Source: Corallium rubrum (taxonomy: Eukaryota > Cnidaria > Anthozoa > Scleralcyonacea > Coralliidae). Taken from it: a DNA stretch of 64,000 bases. The DNA is taken from contig OZ036012.1 of assembly GCA_964035015.1 (NCBI GenBank), positions 3,378,085-3,442,084 on the forward strand, in the 5' to 3' direction. The notes under the pieces were generated by a model that was given only the letters and a program-made list of their open reading frames with translations, searched no databases and had not been told where the DNA came from. Below, one piece after another: positions 11,040 through 21,629 of the stretch. Every line of letters starts with the position of its first letter. Position 1 is the stretch's first letter. The translations under genes and the position numbers were made by a program.

Positions 11040-12354
11040 GTAATTGACATTTTCTTTAATTTACCATATTAACACTTTACACAATTTCCCACCATAATTA
11101 ATGATCACACCAAATCACACTTACCCTGGGTGTGGCCAGGGGTGTGATGTGTGGCTGAGGGGGGTGGGGTGGGTCACCTCACTACTTTTGGGAAAACCAG
11201 TTGGTAAAACAGACATTTTGTAGTGAAAAATCTGATTTGTTGCATAAATTGATGAGAAATAAATTGGTTGGTAAATTGATTGTAAAATTGAGTTGATTGG
11301 TAATATTCGACCGACCTCCCCCACTCCCTATCAGAATGGTCATGTTACACCACTGATTGTGGCCCAGACAGAGGCATTGCAGCAGAGGGCATATTCTGCA
11401 TGTGTGTTGTGTGATTTTTTACAACAATTTGCCACAGCCATGCAATTTTCATAAAAAATTAAAATGGCTGTGCAATTTTTTCAAAAATTGCCTGTGATCA
11501 CGGACTTTTAATGCAGATTCAGCGAAAATTGCATGAAGATTTGATTGTAGCCATCATTTTAATCGTGGCCACCCTGCAAATGACTTGTTTTCCAATGTAA
11601 GCCCACCCAATTTTCACGAGATGCCCGTGCAAAATGGTAGCTGAAATTTGATATCCCCCACACATTTTACAAACTTTCCAGTCTGGTAAGCATGTACAGT
11701 GCAGCTCTGTAGGACAAGGTCTGATATCAATCTACATACAGTATACATGTATATTAGGTGTAAACTCACGTGCTATTTTTTTTGGCTTGTGGGTTGTGAG
11801 TTTCCATGCATGTATCCTTCTTCTAAAGCTCTGTGATAACAGTTTTTCTTTGAAATAATACTATTACTATTAAATTCGTTATATATATTTTTACCTCATA
11901 TTTTATGAAGGTGTTTTTCTATATATATATATATATATATGTATGTTAGAAAAAAAATTTTTGTAGCAAAAATTGTGCTCTTGGCTACCCCTAAAATCTC
12001 AGAGCCTCAATGCCCCTGGGTCCAGATTAAAAAGTTTGTAAAATGTATGGTGGTGGTGGGAGCTGTTCAACTGGGGGGGGGGGGGGTTTGAGTCCATAAT
12101 TTTTTGACATTTGAAAACCTTTACTGGGGCTGAAAAGAATATTTCACCAACAACCACAAAATTTCTGACAAATATCAGATTGTTGGCCCCACAAGCCTTC
12201 ATCACTCAGTAGGAGTCAAATTTTGACCATCATTTTGCACAAGCATTTTGTGGAAATAGTGTGGGCTAACGTTGAATGAAAAATGAGTGGTTTGTCTGAA
12301 TTACCATAAAACTTTTCAAGTTTATTCAAATGAATTTTCTTTTTTGTATTTTAG

Positions 12355-12427
12355 GAATATAACTGGGCACATTAATGGCCATCATCTTGGGTACAATCTT
12401 ACAGATCACACAAGACCATGCAATTAT
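12355..12427 (+). pseudogene. Candidate exon 2, left copy, frameshifted by one base
   Basis: Acceptor TTTTAG and donor GTGAGA. The mirror copy reads GHHLGYNLTDQTRPCNY in a frame that joins exons 1 and 3. Here one extra T (CACATTAATGG versus CACATAATGG) shifts the frame and creates a stop. So this copy is broken although both splice sites remain. Confidence 0.4.
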
Positions 12428-12559
12428 GTGAGAATATATTTATTTATTTAATAGTATTACGTTGTATGTACTGTAGGAAAATAATATTCATGGTATAAAT
12501 GAAGTTTGGAATTTAAAATTTATGATATTCTAATTTATTCTAAAAACCATTGAGTATTT

Positions 12560-12690
12560 CAGATTGTATATTTTGCAAAACGTCAGTATTTCATTATCAA
12601 AACTAATCTGAGCAGTTTACCATCTTTTCACTTTGCTCTAATCTAAAACACTGCCTACACAACACTCTACTTTTTTACATCTATTTCAGC
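12560..12690. repeat. Single diverged copy of the 120-bp CGTCAGTATTTCG repeat
   Basis: CAAAACGTCAGTATTTCATT, CAGTTTACCATCTTTTCACT and CACTGCCTACACAACACTCT match the unit amplified at 25741-26190 and 46806-48050. It lies just before candidate exon 3. Confidence 0.8.
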
Positions 12691-12797
12691 CCTTGAAAAA
12701 CATCAAAATTAGGTCTCCATTGGCCCCTCTTTCTCAGGATTTTTCTCCAAAATGGAAGCCTGTTAAAAAACACTTGTACATACTGAAACGAGATTAA
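12690..12797 (+). pseudogene. Candidate last exon of unknown gene, left copy
   Basis: Acceptor TTTCAG, then PLKNIKIRSPLAPLSQDFSP and KWKPVKKHLYILKRD with a TAA at 12795. Exon 2 ends in phase 0, so the two join in frame. The mirror copy has the same start but another tail. Not recognised; the short proline/lysine-rich ending resembles small ciliary microtubule-binding proteins, which is only an impression. Confidence 0.4.
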
Positions 12798-13540
12798 ACA
12801 TCTTGGAAAGTATTTGTTGTACACATTTAATGTTGCTGTTGTGTTTTACAACAGAGTTTGGGTTTTGTTTCTTCAAAGAAAAACTATTTTGAACTTGGCA
12901 AAAATTTGGCTGTAATAAATTTTTTCGAATACATTGCTTATTTATCAGAGAAATGTTCTCAACCAGCAAAAAGACAACTACATATATCAACGTTTAATTT
13001 ATACCAAGAATATTATTTTCTTAATACAACATTAAACTACTGAATCAAGTTAGCTAATTTAAAAGCTTGGACATTTTTGGATAAAAAAAAGTTAAACAAA
13101 AGTTAAAAAAATTTTTTAGTACTGTAAAAAATTTTAATGATTTCGAATGATCCAATAATTTTTTATAATTCTGTGGATTATATCAAGTTATAATATATTT
13201 GTTTTAATAATAAAACAGCTAGTTAAAGTACAATTTCAAGTATTTTTTTCTGTTGTTAAAAAATATCTTTTTGTTTTATTTTATTGAGATTTGAATTTCA
13301 AATTGTTTTTATTCTTAGCCAATGTTTTTAATCCAAAAATGTCAAGCTTTTAATTAGTTATAATTAAGTGCATGTAATCATGGATATTAATGTAGATGCT
13401 TTGTGATTGGAAAGTTAAAATACTTCTTAAATGATTACTGTTTGAACACTGTGAAAGACCAGAAAAAGTTGACTTTGAAAGAATACAATATATTCCTTTA
13501 TTCTTTGACAACGAACATAGACTCTAAAACATTTATATAC
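12798..13540. other. AT-rich stretch, nothing recognised
   Basis: Very AT-rich, mirrored at about 24,880-25,600. A 61-codon frame at 12858-13043 is not preserved as such in the mirror copy, so I do not call it. Confidence 0.6.
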
Positions 13541-13735
13541 ATTTGTTTGTTTGTTTGTTTGTTTGTTTGTTTGTTTGTTTGTTTGTTTGTTTGTTTGTTT
13601 GTTTGTTTGTTTGTTTGTTTGTTTGTTTGTTTGTTTGTTTGTTTGTTTGTTTGTTTGTTTGTTTATTTATTTATTTATTTGTCTATTTATTTGTTTATTT
13701 ACTTATTTATTTATTTATTTTTTGAATATTTATCT
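13541..13735. repeat. (TTTG)n/(TTTA)n microsatellite, left arm
   Basis: About 30 copies of TTTG then TTTA tetranucleotides. The mirror is at 24700-24858, shorter and mostly TTTA-type. Confidence 0.95.
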
Positions 13736-13989
13736 TATTTGAATTAGTTTTGAATTAAGTTTTATGTTGATTTTTAATTTGAGCATCCTCAAGGGTAAGG
13801 CTATCCTTTATGGAGCATATATTTGACTGCTGTTTGTTTTGGGGGCTTTGGTCTTTTGTCATTGTTCCTTTAACCAGAGGCCGAATGTGCGACAGCATTT
13901 GAATGTCTAATATATGTGAGTCAACCCTCCCTTCAGGGAGAGGGAATCTAAGACAATGACAGCTGTATGTTCTAGGCAGTTTTATTCTA

Positions 13990-14205
13990 CTTTCTTATCA
14001 CTTATCTTATTTATTTATTTATTTGTTTATTTATTCATTTATTTGATTACAGTATTTATTAATTTATTTATCTGTTTATTTATATATTCATTTACTTACT
14101 TATTTATTTATTTACTTGTTTATTTATTTATTTATTTGTTTATTTACTTGTTTATTTGTTTGCTTGTTTATCTATTATTTATTTAGCTATTTATTTATAT
14201 ATGAT
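13990..14205. repeat. (TTTA)n degenerate microsatellite, left arm
   Basis: Mixed TTTA/TTTG tetranucleotides, mirrored at 24256-24420. Confidence 0.9.
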
Positions 14206-14207
14206 TT

Positions 14208-14515
14208 ACATTACATCACTTTACATTACGTCACTTTACATTACGTCACTTTACATACGTCACTTTACATTACGTCACTTTACATACGTCACTTTATATT
14301 ACGTAACTTTACATTGCGTCATTTTACACTACGTCACTTTACGTTACGTCACTTTACATTACGTCACTTTACATTACGTCACTTTACATTACGTCACTTT
14401 ACATACGTCACTTTATATTACGTCACTTTACATTGCGTCATTTTACATTACGTCACTTTACGTTACGTCACTTGCGTTACGTTACGTTACGTCACTTTAC
14501 GTCATTTCACTTTAC
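14208..14515. repeat. TTACGTCA-containing minisatellite, left arm
   Basis: About 20 units of CATTACGTCACTTTA (14-15 bp). Each carries TTACGTCA, a CRE/ATF-like core. Mirror at 24064-24255 has fewer units. Confidence 0.9.
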
Positions 14516-14712
14516 TTCACCTCATTTTAAGAAGTATCTTAGTCTTTCATTGGTACCCAACTAGCTCAATATTATTATATATTTTGGGTACCCAGTCACT
14601 TAATTATAAATCTTTACTTGTAATTACTTTATGGACACTAGTAGTGGAAATAAAATATTGTTGTTGTTGTTGTTTCCACTCACTATAATATATACATGGT
14701 TGAAAATACTTA

Positions 14713-15535
14713 GTGAGATGGTAAACCTGAATTTATTTTCTATATTCTTATTTTTCTTAAGATTTCGGAGGTGTAATTTTCTGAATGTTTTTTATTGAGT
14801 GTTTAAATAAATTTGAATAATACTGGTTTCCAAGAAACTTGGAAATTATTTTGGCTACATGAAACTAGGTCAGTATGTGAAATGATGGATAAAAGGAATA
14901 AAGTTCGCGGTTCTGAGATCATGAAGTTTATTTGGTTCTGATACGATCACAGTAGGGGTTCACAGAAATCGATAACGTGGTTCCAATAAACCTGGATATT
15001 GCATTCAGAGCGTTTTTGGTTCTCTAGATATTCGTTGAGTAATGCCCCTAGATCACTATGTATTGGTCCACTTATTCGACATGCATTTTGTTCCAATGAA
15101 CTAGAAAAAGTATTTGGGTTGCGGTTAAATACTTATCTGATCACATACTGATTCGAAATCATGAAAAATGATAAAAATATTAATAGGTTAGGGGAGAATT
15201 ACACCTTCGAAATGGTATGTGGTAAGTAGTAAAAACATGAGGTATAACAAGATCAAATAGCTTCATATTCGCCACTTTCTCCATTGCCATAATACTTTGC
15301 GCTTTTGACCCGCATTGATCTTAGCCTGTTGACAAAGTGAAGAGGACAGAAACCTGTGTTTTCTACAGGCCTAACAATTTTATGCATATATTTTTTTCTA
15401 AATAACTTTTGGATTTCTATAATTTTGTTGTAAGAGCACATCAAAAATGATTTTACATCCCTCCCTTCATGGTGCAAACATTACGGTATTTGCGAAAGTG
15501 GCGAATTTGTAAATGGTCAGGTTTACCATCTTTTT
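14713..15535. mobile_element. Nested inverted-repeat element, left arm
   Basis: Outer pair GATGGTAAACCTGA (14716) and TCAGGTTTACCATC (about 15519). Inner pair TTCGGAGGTGTAATTTTCT (14763) and GAGAATTACACCTTCGAAA (15195). Such nesting suggests a non-autonomous transposon. Mirrored at about 23055-23885. Confidence 0.6.
15253..15477 (-). CDS. 74-codon frame preserved in both palindrome arms, left copy
   Basis: It starts MHHEGRDVKSFLMCSYNKII and ends GNGESGEYEAI. The mirror copy at 23111-23335 differs at two residues only (Asp to Glu, Val to Ala). No domain recognised. It lies inside the nested inverted-repeat element, so it may be a transposon remnant; identity may simply reflect recent duplication. 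Confidence 0.3.
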   Translation of the reverse strand: MHHEGRDVKSFLMCSYNKIIEIQKLFRKKYMHKIVRPVENTGFCPLHFVNRLRSMRVKSAKYYGNGESGEYEAI

Positions 15536-15884
15536 CAAGGTAGCTCTAAAACGTTTTTCCACATTGAAAAATGCAAACACTCGAATATAATTCTAGGAAT
15601 AGCAACTGCTTTGCTTAGAACGTGTTTTTTTCATTTGATCTGAAGTTGTTTTAAAAAGAAAGGCAAATTTAAATTTGAACTTTAATGGAACGATCGTTAT
15701 TAGCCATTTGCAACGAAATATTCCTAAGTTCTAGCACTTTTATCAATTCTATTTTTATTCCTGACAGACCAATAATACATGCGCATTGTTCGAGGAAAAA
15801 TTGAGAGTTATAGCTACCATAAGTATTTTCATTCATGTTTAGAAATATTCTATTGTAAAAGTATTAGATGTTTGTGAAAGTTGC

Positions 15885-16945
15885 TCGTATAGATTAGTGT
15901 AGTTTAAGAAAGACTGGTGGTGGTAGTGGTGACCTACGTTTCGACATACTTGATAGCAGTCAAGTCCAAGTTCAAAGTCAAGTGAAACGTTTCTCACAGG
16001 TTCGACTATACACTTCTGTTGAGGTTATATACGGGAAAATGGGTGTAGGAGTCAGTCTATTGTTGAGGATATTGTCTGTTGGTTTGTTTAAAATAAGTAT
16101 CGTTCGTTCGTTCGTTTGTATGATATTGTGAATTAATGAGTCTTTTGTGAGTTGCTGGTAATAGTTGTGATTGGTTAGGCTGTTCTTGTTCAAAGCGTGT
16201 GTAGCAACTTTTTAGTGTAAGTATAGTTGTCTGTAGTTGGTACAATAAGTAATGCACTTTGTCGAGTCTCAGTCAATGTTGTGTCTGGTATGTCGGTGGT
16301 GTTTCACAATGTGGTTAGTTCTGTCTTTGTTTGTGTTCAGTTAGTCTCGTTTTCAAGTTTCTACCAGTCTCACCAATGTATGTGGTCTGGCAGTAGGCGC
16401 ATTTGCTCTTGTAAACTGCGTCCTGTCTGCCTTGAGTCAGTAAATTACATAGAGAGTTGGTGAGACTGGCAAATAACGAGACTAACTAAACACAGACAAG
16501 CGAACCACTTTGCGGAACACTACCGACAAACCAAACAAAACATTGACTGGAACTCGACAGAGTGCATTACTTATTGCATCAACTACAGAAAACGACTTAC
16601 ACTGAAACGTTGGTACTCAATCCTTAGAACAACAACCGTTAAGCTGACCACAACAACTACCAGCACATTACAAGACTTATTCACAACGTCATATACGAAC
16701 TAATAAACAATTGACTTATTTTGAACAAACCAACAGACAATATCCTCAACAATAGACTGACTCCTACACCCATTTTCCCGTACATAACCTCAACATAAGT
16801 GTATAGTCGAACCTGTGAGAAACGTTTCACGTGACTTTGAACTTTGACTTGACTGTTATCAAGTTTGTCGAAACGTAGGTCACCACCACCACCACTACCA
16901 CCACCAATAGTATTTCTTAAGACTACACTAATCTAGACGAGCAAC
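15885..16945. mobile_element. Inverted pair of GIY-YIG retroelement scraps, left arm
   Basis: The two halves (15885-16440 and 16450-16945) are inverted copies joined head to head, sharing GAGCAACT/AGTTGCTC ends, CGAAACGTAGGTCACCACCA and ACAATATCCTCAACAATAGA. The reverse strand of the left half matches the GIY-YIG segment read clearly at 22143. The right half encodes AEHYRQTKQNIDWNSTECIT, then YCINYRKRLTLKRW, the usual downstream part. This resembles the endonuclease domain of Penelope-like elements. Frames are broken. Confidence 0.55.
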
Positions 16946-17204
16946 TATTGCAAACATTGATACTTCTAATGCTTCTTTACCTTGTAAAAAATACTCTTAA
17001 GTTTTAACTATCATAACTACACTGTTAATCTCAATGAGTTAACTTTTACTGCAAAATTAGTCTAAGTCTTTTTGCAGTAAGACTAACTCCTTGACATTAC
17101 CAGTGTATATGTAAGTATTTGTACATCCTCCTTGATTGTTCAAATAAAGTTCCTAAAAACAACGCTGAGCAGGTGCATAAAAGAGATAGTCCATATAAAA
17201 AGAC

Positions 17205-17290
17205 TTTCTCCTCCCCTACCTTCCTCTCGCCTCTCACTTCCTCCCCTACCTTCTCGCCTCTCACCTCCTCTCCTTTCTCACTCTCCCTTG
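17205..17290. repeat. Short CTCACTTCCTCCCCTACCTT repeat
   Basis: Three to four degenerate units of about 25 bp next to the tRNA-like array. Mirrored and slightly expanded at 21266-21365. Confidence 0.75.
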
Positions 17291-17812
17291 AACCAACCGT
17301 GTATTCGAACCACACCTTCCTCGCGTGTAAGTCACTGGTCTTCACCACTGCGCCATCATGACTATCATACTAGCTAAAGTTTTTAACTAGCATTTAAGCT
17401 AACCATTTTGCCACTCCCCTAAAAATTCATAGCTAAAAATCCTGACCGTGCCAGGATTCGAACCACACCTACCTCGGGTGTAAGTTACTGGTCTTCACCA
17501 CTGCGCTATCACGACTCTCACACTAGTTAACGTTTGAAACTAGTATTTAAGCTAACCATTTTGCCACTCCCCTAAAAATTCATTGCTAAAAATCCTGGCC
17601 GTTCCAGGGCTTGAACCACACCAACCTGGAGTGTAAGTCACTGTTCTTCACCACTGCGCCACCACGTCTTTCACATTAGCTAAAGTTTGAAATTAGTATT
17701 TATGCTAACAATTTTGCCACTCGCTAAAAATATCGACCCTGCCAGGGTTCGAACCACACCTACTGCGGGTGTAAGTTACTGACCTTCACCACTGCGCTGC
17801 CAAGACTTAGAT
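17290..17812 (-). repeat. Four tandem tRNA-like units, left arm
   Basis: On the reverse strand units of about 140-155 bp each begin with a tRNA-like part: box A-like TAGCGCAGTGG and box B GGTTCGAATCC. D-, T- and acceptor-stem pairing is poor, so these are not functional tRNAs. Each is followed by a TTTAGGGGAGTGGCAAAATG linker. This looks like a tandemised tRNA-derived SINE; mirror at 20750-21268. Confidence 0.65.
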
Positions 17813-17955
17813 GTTAACTGATGTTTAAAGCTTGTACTTAAACGCACAGAATCATGGTGGGAACGGCAATAATGTTTGTTATATCCCCTACACCCCCCCC
17901 CCCCCCCGCCTTTTCAGGTTTGTTTCCCCCTACCCACTCAAGGTATCAACAGTTG

Positions 17956-18084
17956 TTATACTAAGAGATACTCTGGGTTGTAGACCGTACTGAAACCCGC
18001 CACAACCACCACGTGTTTTTCCTTGTTAAACAATAGGAGTGCCGTGCTCTTATAGCAACACGCACTACGTCTCAGATTATTGTG
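17956..18084. other. Unique flank of the central minisatellite, left
   Basis: Mirrored at 20480-20614. On the reverse strand it continues the minisatellite frame as KHVVVVAGFSTVYNPEYLLV then stop, and the mirror has nearly the same ending. Meaning unclear. Confidence 0.5.
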
Positions 18085-20480
18085 GGACAGACTTAGTCCA
18101 CTCATAGCGACTGTAGGAGTGTCCGGAACACTGATAGTATCCACAGGAGTGTCCGGAACACTAGTAGCACTCCCAGGAGTGTCCGGAACACTGAGAACAT
18201 GCGGAAGAGTGTCCGGAACACTAATAGCATGCGTAGGAGTGCCAGGAACACTTGTAGCATGCGCAGAAGTGTCAGGAACACTTGTCCCATGCGTAGGAGT
18301 GTCCGGAACACTAGTAGCATGCGTAGGAGTGTCCGGAACACTAGTAGCATGCGTAGGAGTGTCCAGAACACTTGTAGCATCCTCAGGAGTGCCAGGAACA
18401 CTAGTAGCATTCCTAGGAGTGTCAGGAACACTAGTAGCATTCCTAGGAGTGTCAGGAACACTAGTAGCATTCCTAGGAGTGTCAGGAACACTAGTAGCAT
18501 TCCTAGGAGTGTCAGGAACACTAGTAGCATTCCTAGGAGTGTCAGGAACACTAGTAGCATTCTTAGGAGTGTCAGGAACGCTGAGAACATGCGGAAGAGT
18601 GTCCGGAACACTAATAGCGTGCGTAGGAGGGTAAGGAACACTTGTAGCATGCGCAGAAGTGTCAGGAACACTTGTAATCTTAGCAGTGTCCGGAACACTT
18701 GTAGCATCCGTAGGAGTGTCAGGAACACTTGTAGCATCCGTAGCAGTGTCCAGAACACTAATAGCATGCTTAAGAGTGTCCAGAACACTAATAGCAAGCG
18801 TAGAAATGTCCAGAACACTAACAGCATGCGTAGGAATGTCCAGGACACTAATAGCAAGCGTAGGAATGTCCAGGACACTAATAGCATGCGCAGGAATGTC
18901 CAGGACACTAATAGCAAGCGTAGGAATGTCCAGGACACTAACAGCATGAATAGGAATGTCCAGAACACTAATAGCAAGCATATGAATGTCCAGGACACTA
19001 ATAGCATGCGTAGGAATGTTTAGAACACTAGTAGCAGGTGCAGGAATGTCCAGAACACTAATAGCAAGCCTAGGAATGTCCAGAACACTAAAAGAAGGGG
19101 AAGGAATGTCGAGGACACTAATAGCATGCGTAGGAATGTCGAGGACACTAATAGCATGCGTAGAAATGTCCAGAACACTAATAGCATGCTTTCTGAAGCA
19201 TGCTATTAGTGTCCTGGACATTCCTACATATGCTATTGGTGTCCTAGATATTCCTACATATGCTATTAGTGTCCTGGACATCACTACGCATGCTAGAAAT
19301 GTTCTGGACGTTCCTGTGCTTGCTATTAGTGTTCTGGACCTTCCTGCACCTGCTACTAGTGTTCTAAACATTCCTACGCATGCTATTAGTGTCCTGGACA
19401 TTCATACGCTTGCTATTAGTGTTCTGGACATTCCTACGCATGCTGTTAGTGTTCTGGACATTTCTACGCTTGCTATTAGTGTTCTGGACACTCCTAAGCA
19501 TGCTATAAGTGTTCTGGACACTGCTACGGATGCTACAAGTGTTCCTGACACTCCTACGGATGCTACAAGTGTTCCGGACACTGCTAAGATTACAACAAGT
19601 GTTCCTGACACTTCTGCGCATGCTACAAGTGTTTCTTACCCTCCTACGCACGCTATTAGTGTTCCGGACACTCTTCCGCATGTTCTCAGCGTTCCGGACA
19701 CTCCTAGGAATGCTACTAGTGCTCCTGACACTCCTAGGAATGCTACTAGTGTTCCTGACACTCCTAGGAATGCTACTAGTGTTCCGGACACTCCTAGGAA
19801 TGCTGCTAGTGTTCCTGACACTCCTAGGAATGCTACTAGTGTTCCTGACACTCCTAGGAATGCTACTAGTGTTCCTGACACTCCTAGGAATGCTACTAGT
19901 GTTCCGGACACTCCTAGGAATGCTACTAGTGTTCCGGACACTCCTAGGAATGCTACTAGTGTTCCTGACACTCCTAGGAATGCTACTAGTGTTCCTGACA
20001 CTCCTAGGAATGCTACTAGTGTTCCGGACACTCCTAGGAATGCTACTAGTGTTCCTGACACTCCTAGGAATGCTACTAGTGTTCCTGACACTCCTAGGAA
20101 TGCTACTAGTGTTCCTGACACTCCTAGGAATGCTACTAGTGTTCCGGACACTCCTAGGAATGCTGCTAGTGTTCCGGACACTCCTAGGAATGCTACTAGT
20201 GTTCCGGACACTCCTAGGAATGCTACTAGTGTTCCGGACACTCCTAGGAATGCTACAAGCGTTCCTGACACTCCTACGTATGGGACAAGTGTTCCTGACA
20301 CTTCTGCGCATGCTACAAGTGTTTCTGGCACTCCTACGCATGCTATTAGTGTTCCGGACACTCTTCCGCATGTTCTCAGTGTTCCGGACACTCCTGGGAG
20401 TGCTACTAGTGTTCCGGACACTCCTGTGGATACTATCAGTGTTCCGGACACTCCTACAGTCGCTATGAGTGGACTAAGTC
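18085..20480. repeat. 30-bp minisatellite array B, inverted about the palindrome centre
   Basis: Units of AGGAGTGTCCGGAACACTAG + TAGCATTCCT type run forward to 19190 and inverted from 19197. The axis is AGCATGCT-TTCTGA-AGCATGCT (19183-19204), a six-base spacer. Each unit contains an imperfect palindrome AGTGTTCCGGACACT. The right half has a homogenised block of about 19 units (19700-20260) versus about 6 on the left (18400-18580). Related to array A at 8807-10405. Confidence 0.95.
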
Positions 20481-20749
20481 TGTCCCACAATAATCTGAGA
20501 CGTAGTGCGTGTTGCTATAAGAGCACGGCACTCCTATTGTTTAACAAGGAAAAACACGTGGTGGTTGTGGCGGGTTTCAGTACGGTCTACAACCCAAAGT
20601 ATCTCTCAGTATAACAACTGTTGATACCTTGAGGGGGTAGGGGGAAACAAACCTGAAAAGGGGGGTAGGGGGTATAACAAACATTATTGCCGTTCCCACC
20701 ATGATTCTGTGCGTTTAAGTGCAAGCTTTAAACATCAGTTAACATCTTA

Positions 20750-21268
20750 GTCTTGGCAGCGCAGTGGTGAAGGTCAGTAATTTACACCCGCAGTAGGTGT
20801 TGTTCGAACCCTGGTAGGGTCGATATTTTTAGCGAGTGGCAAAATTGTTAGCATAAATACTAATTTCAAACATTAGCTAATGTGAAAGACGTGGTGGCGC
20901 GGTGGTGAAGAACAGTAACTTACACTCCAGGTTGGTGTGGTTCAAACCCTGGAACGGCCAGGATTTTTAGCAATGAATTTTTAGGGGAGTGGCAAAATGG
21001 TTAGCTTAAATACTAGTTTCAAACGTTAACTAGTGTGAGAGTCGTGATAGCGCAGTGGTGAAGACCAGTAACTTACACCCGAGGTAGGTGTGGTTCGAAT
21101 CCTGGCACGGTCAGTATTTTTAGCTATGAATTTTTAGGGGAGTGGCAAAATGGTTAGCTTAAATACTAGTTAAAAACTTTAGCTAGTATGATAGTCATGA
21201 TGGCGCAGTGGTGAAGACCAGTGACTTACACGCGAGGAAGGGTGTGGTTCGAATACACGGTTGGCTCA
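20750..21268 (+). repeat. Four tandem tRNA-like units, right arm
   Basis: tRNA-like parts at about 20750-20822, 20888-20960, 21040-21112 and 21193-21268. The third reads GATAGCGCAGTGGTGAAG with TGGTTCGAATCCTGG, near-consensus box A and box B of RNA polymerase III promoters. Cloverleaf pairing is incomplete. The spacers AGGGGAGTGGCAAAATGG are shared. A tandemised tRNA-derived SINE is likely. Confidence 0.65.
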
Positions 21269-21629
21269 AGGGAGAGGGAGGAAGTGAGAGGCGAGAAGGT
21301 AGGGGAGGAAGTGAGAGGCGAGAAGGTAGGGGAGGAAGTGAGAGGCGAGAGGAAGGTAGGGGAGGAAAAAGTCTTTTTATATGGACTATCTCTTTTATGC
21401 ACCTGCTCAGCGTTGTTTTTAGGAACTTTATTTAAACAATCAAGGAGGATGTACAAATACTTGGCATATACACTGTTAATGTCAAGGAGTTAGTCTTACT
21501 GCAAAAAGACTTAGACTAATTTTGCAGTAAAAGTTAACTCATTGAGATTAACAGTGTAGTTATGATAGTTAAAACTTAAGAGTATTTTTTACAAGTAAAG
21601 AAGCATTAGAAGTATCAATGTTTGCAATA

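Larger units (their letters stand above)
10545..19193 (+). repeat. Left arm of giant palindrome
   Basis: From GTGGGGAGTATCAACTGCCG to the axis this arm is mirrored, with gaps, by 19194-38188. Matched landmarks include GCTCCAGG near 10770 with 37960, the candidate exons, the TTACGTCA arrays, the GIY-YIG scraps, the tRNA-like units and the central minisatellite. By eye the arms are highly similar where not satellite; a 74-codon frame differs by two residues. The left arm has about 480 bp (roughly 11,540-12,020) with no match on the right. Confidence 0.88.

Noticed and set aside
13403-14688. IYLFVYLF-type hydrophobic frames as membrane proteins
   Set aside because: Direct translation of TTTG/TTTA and TTACGTCA microsatellites.
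20750-21268. Functional tRNA genes
   Set aside because: Box A and B look good, but D, T and acceptor stems pair poorly and the units are tandem with shared linkers.
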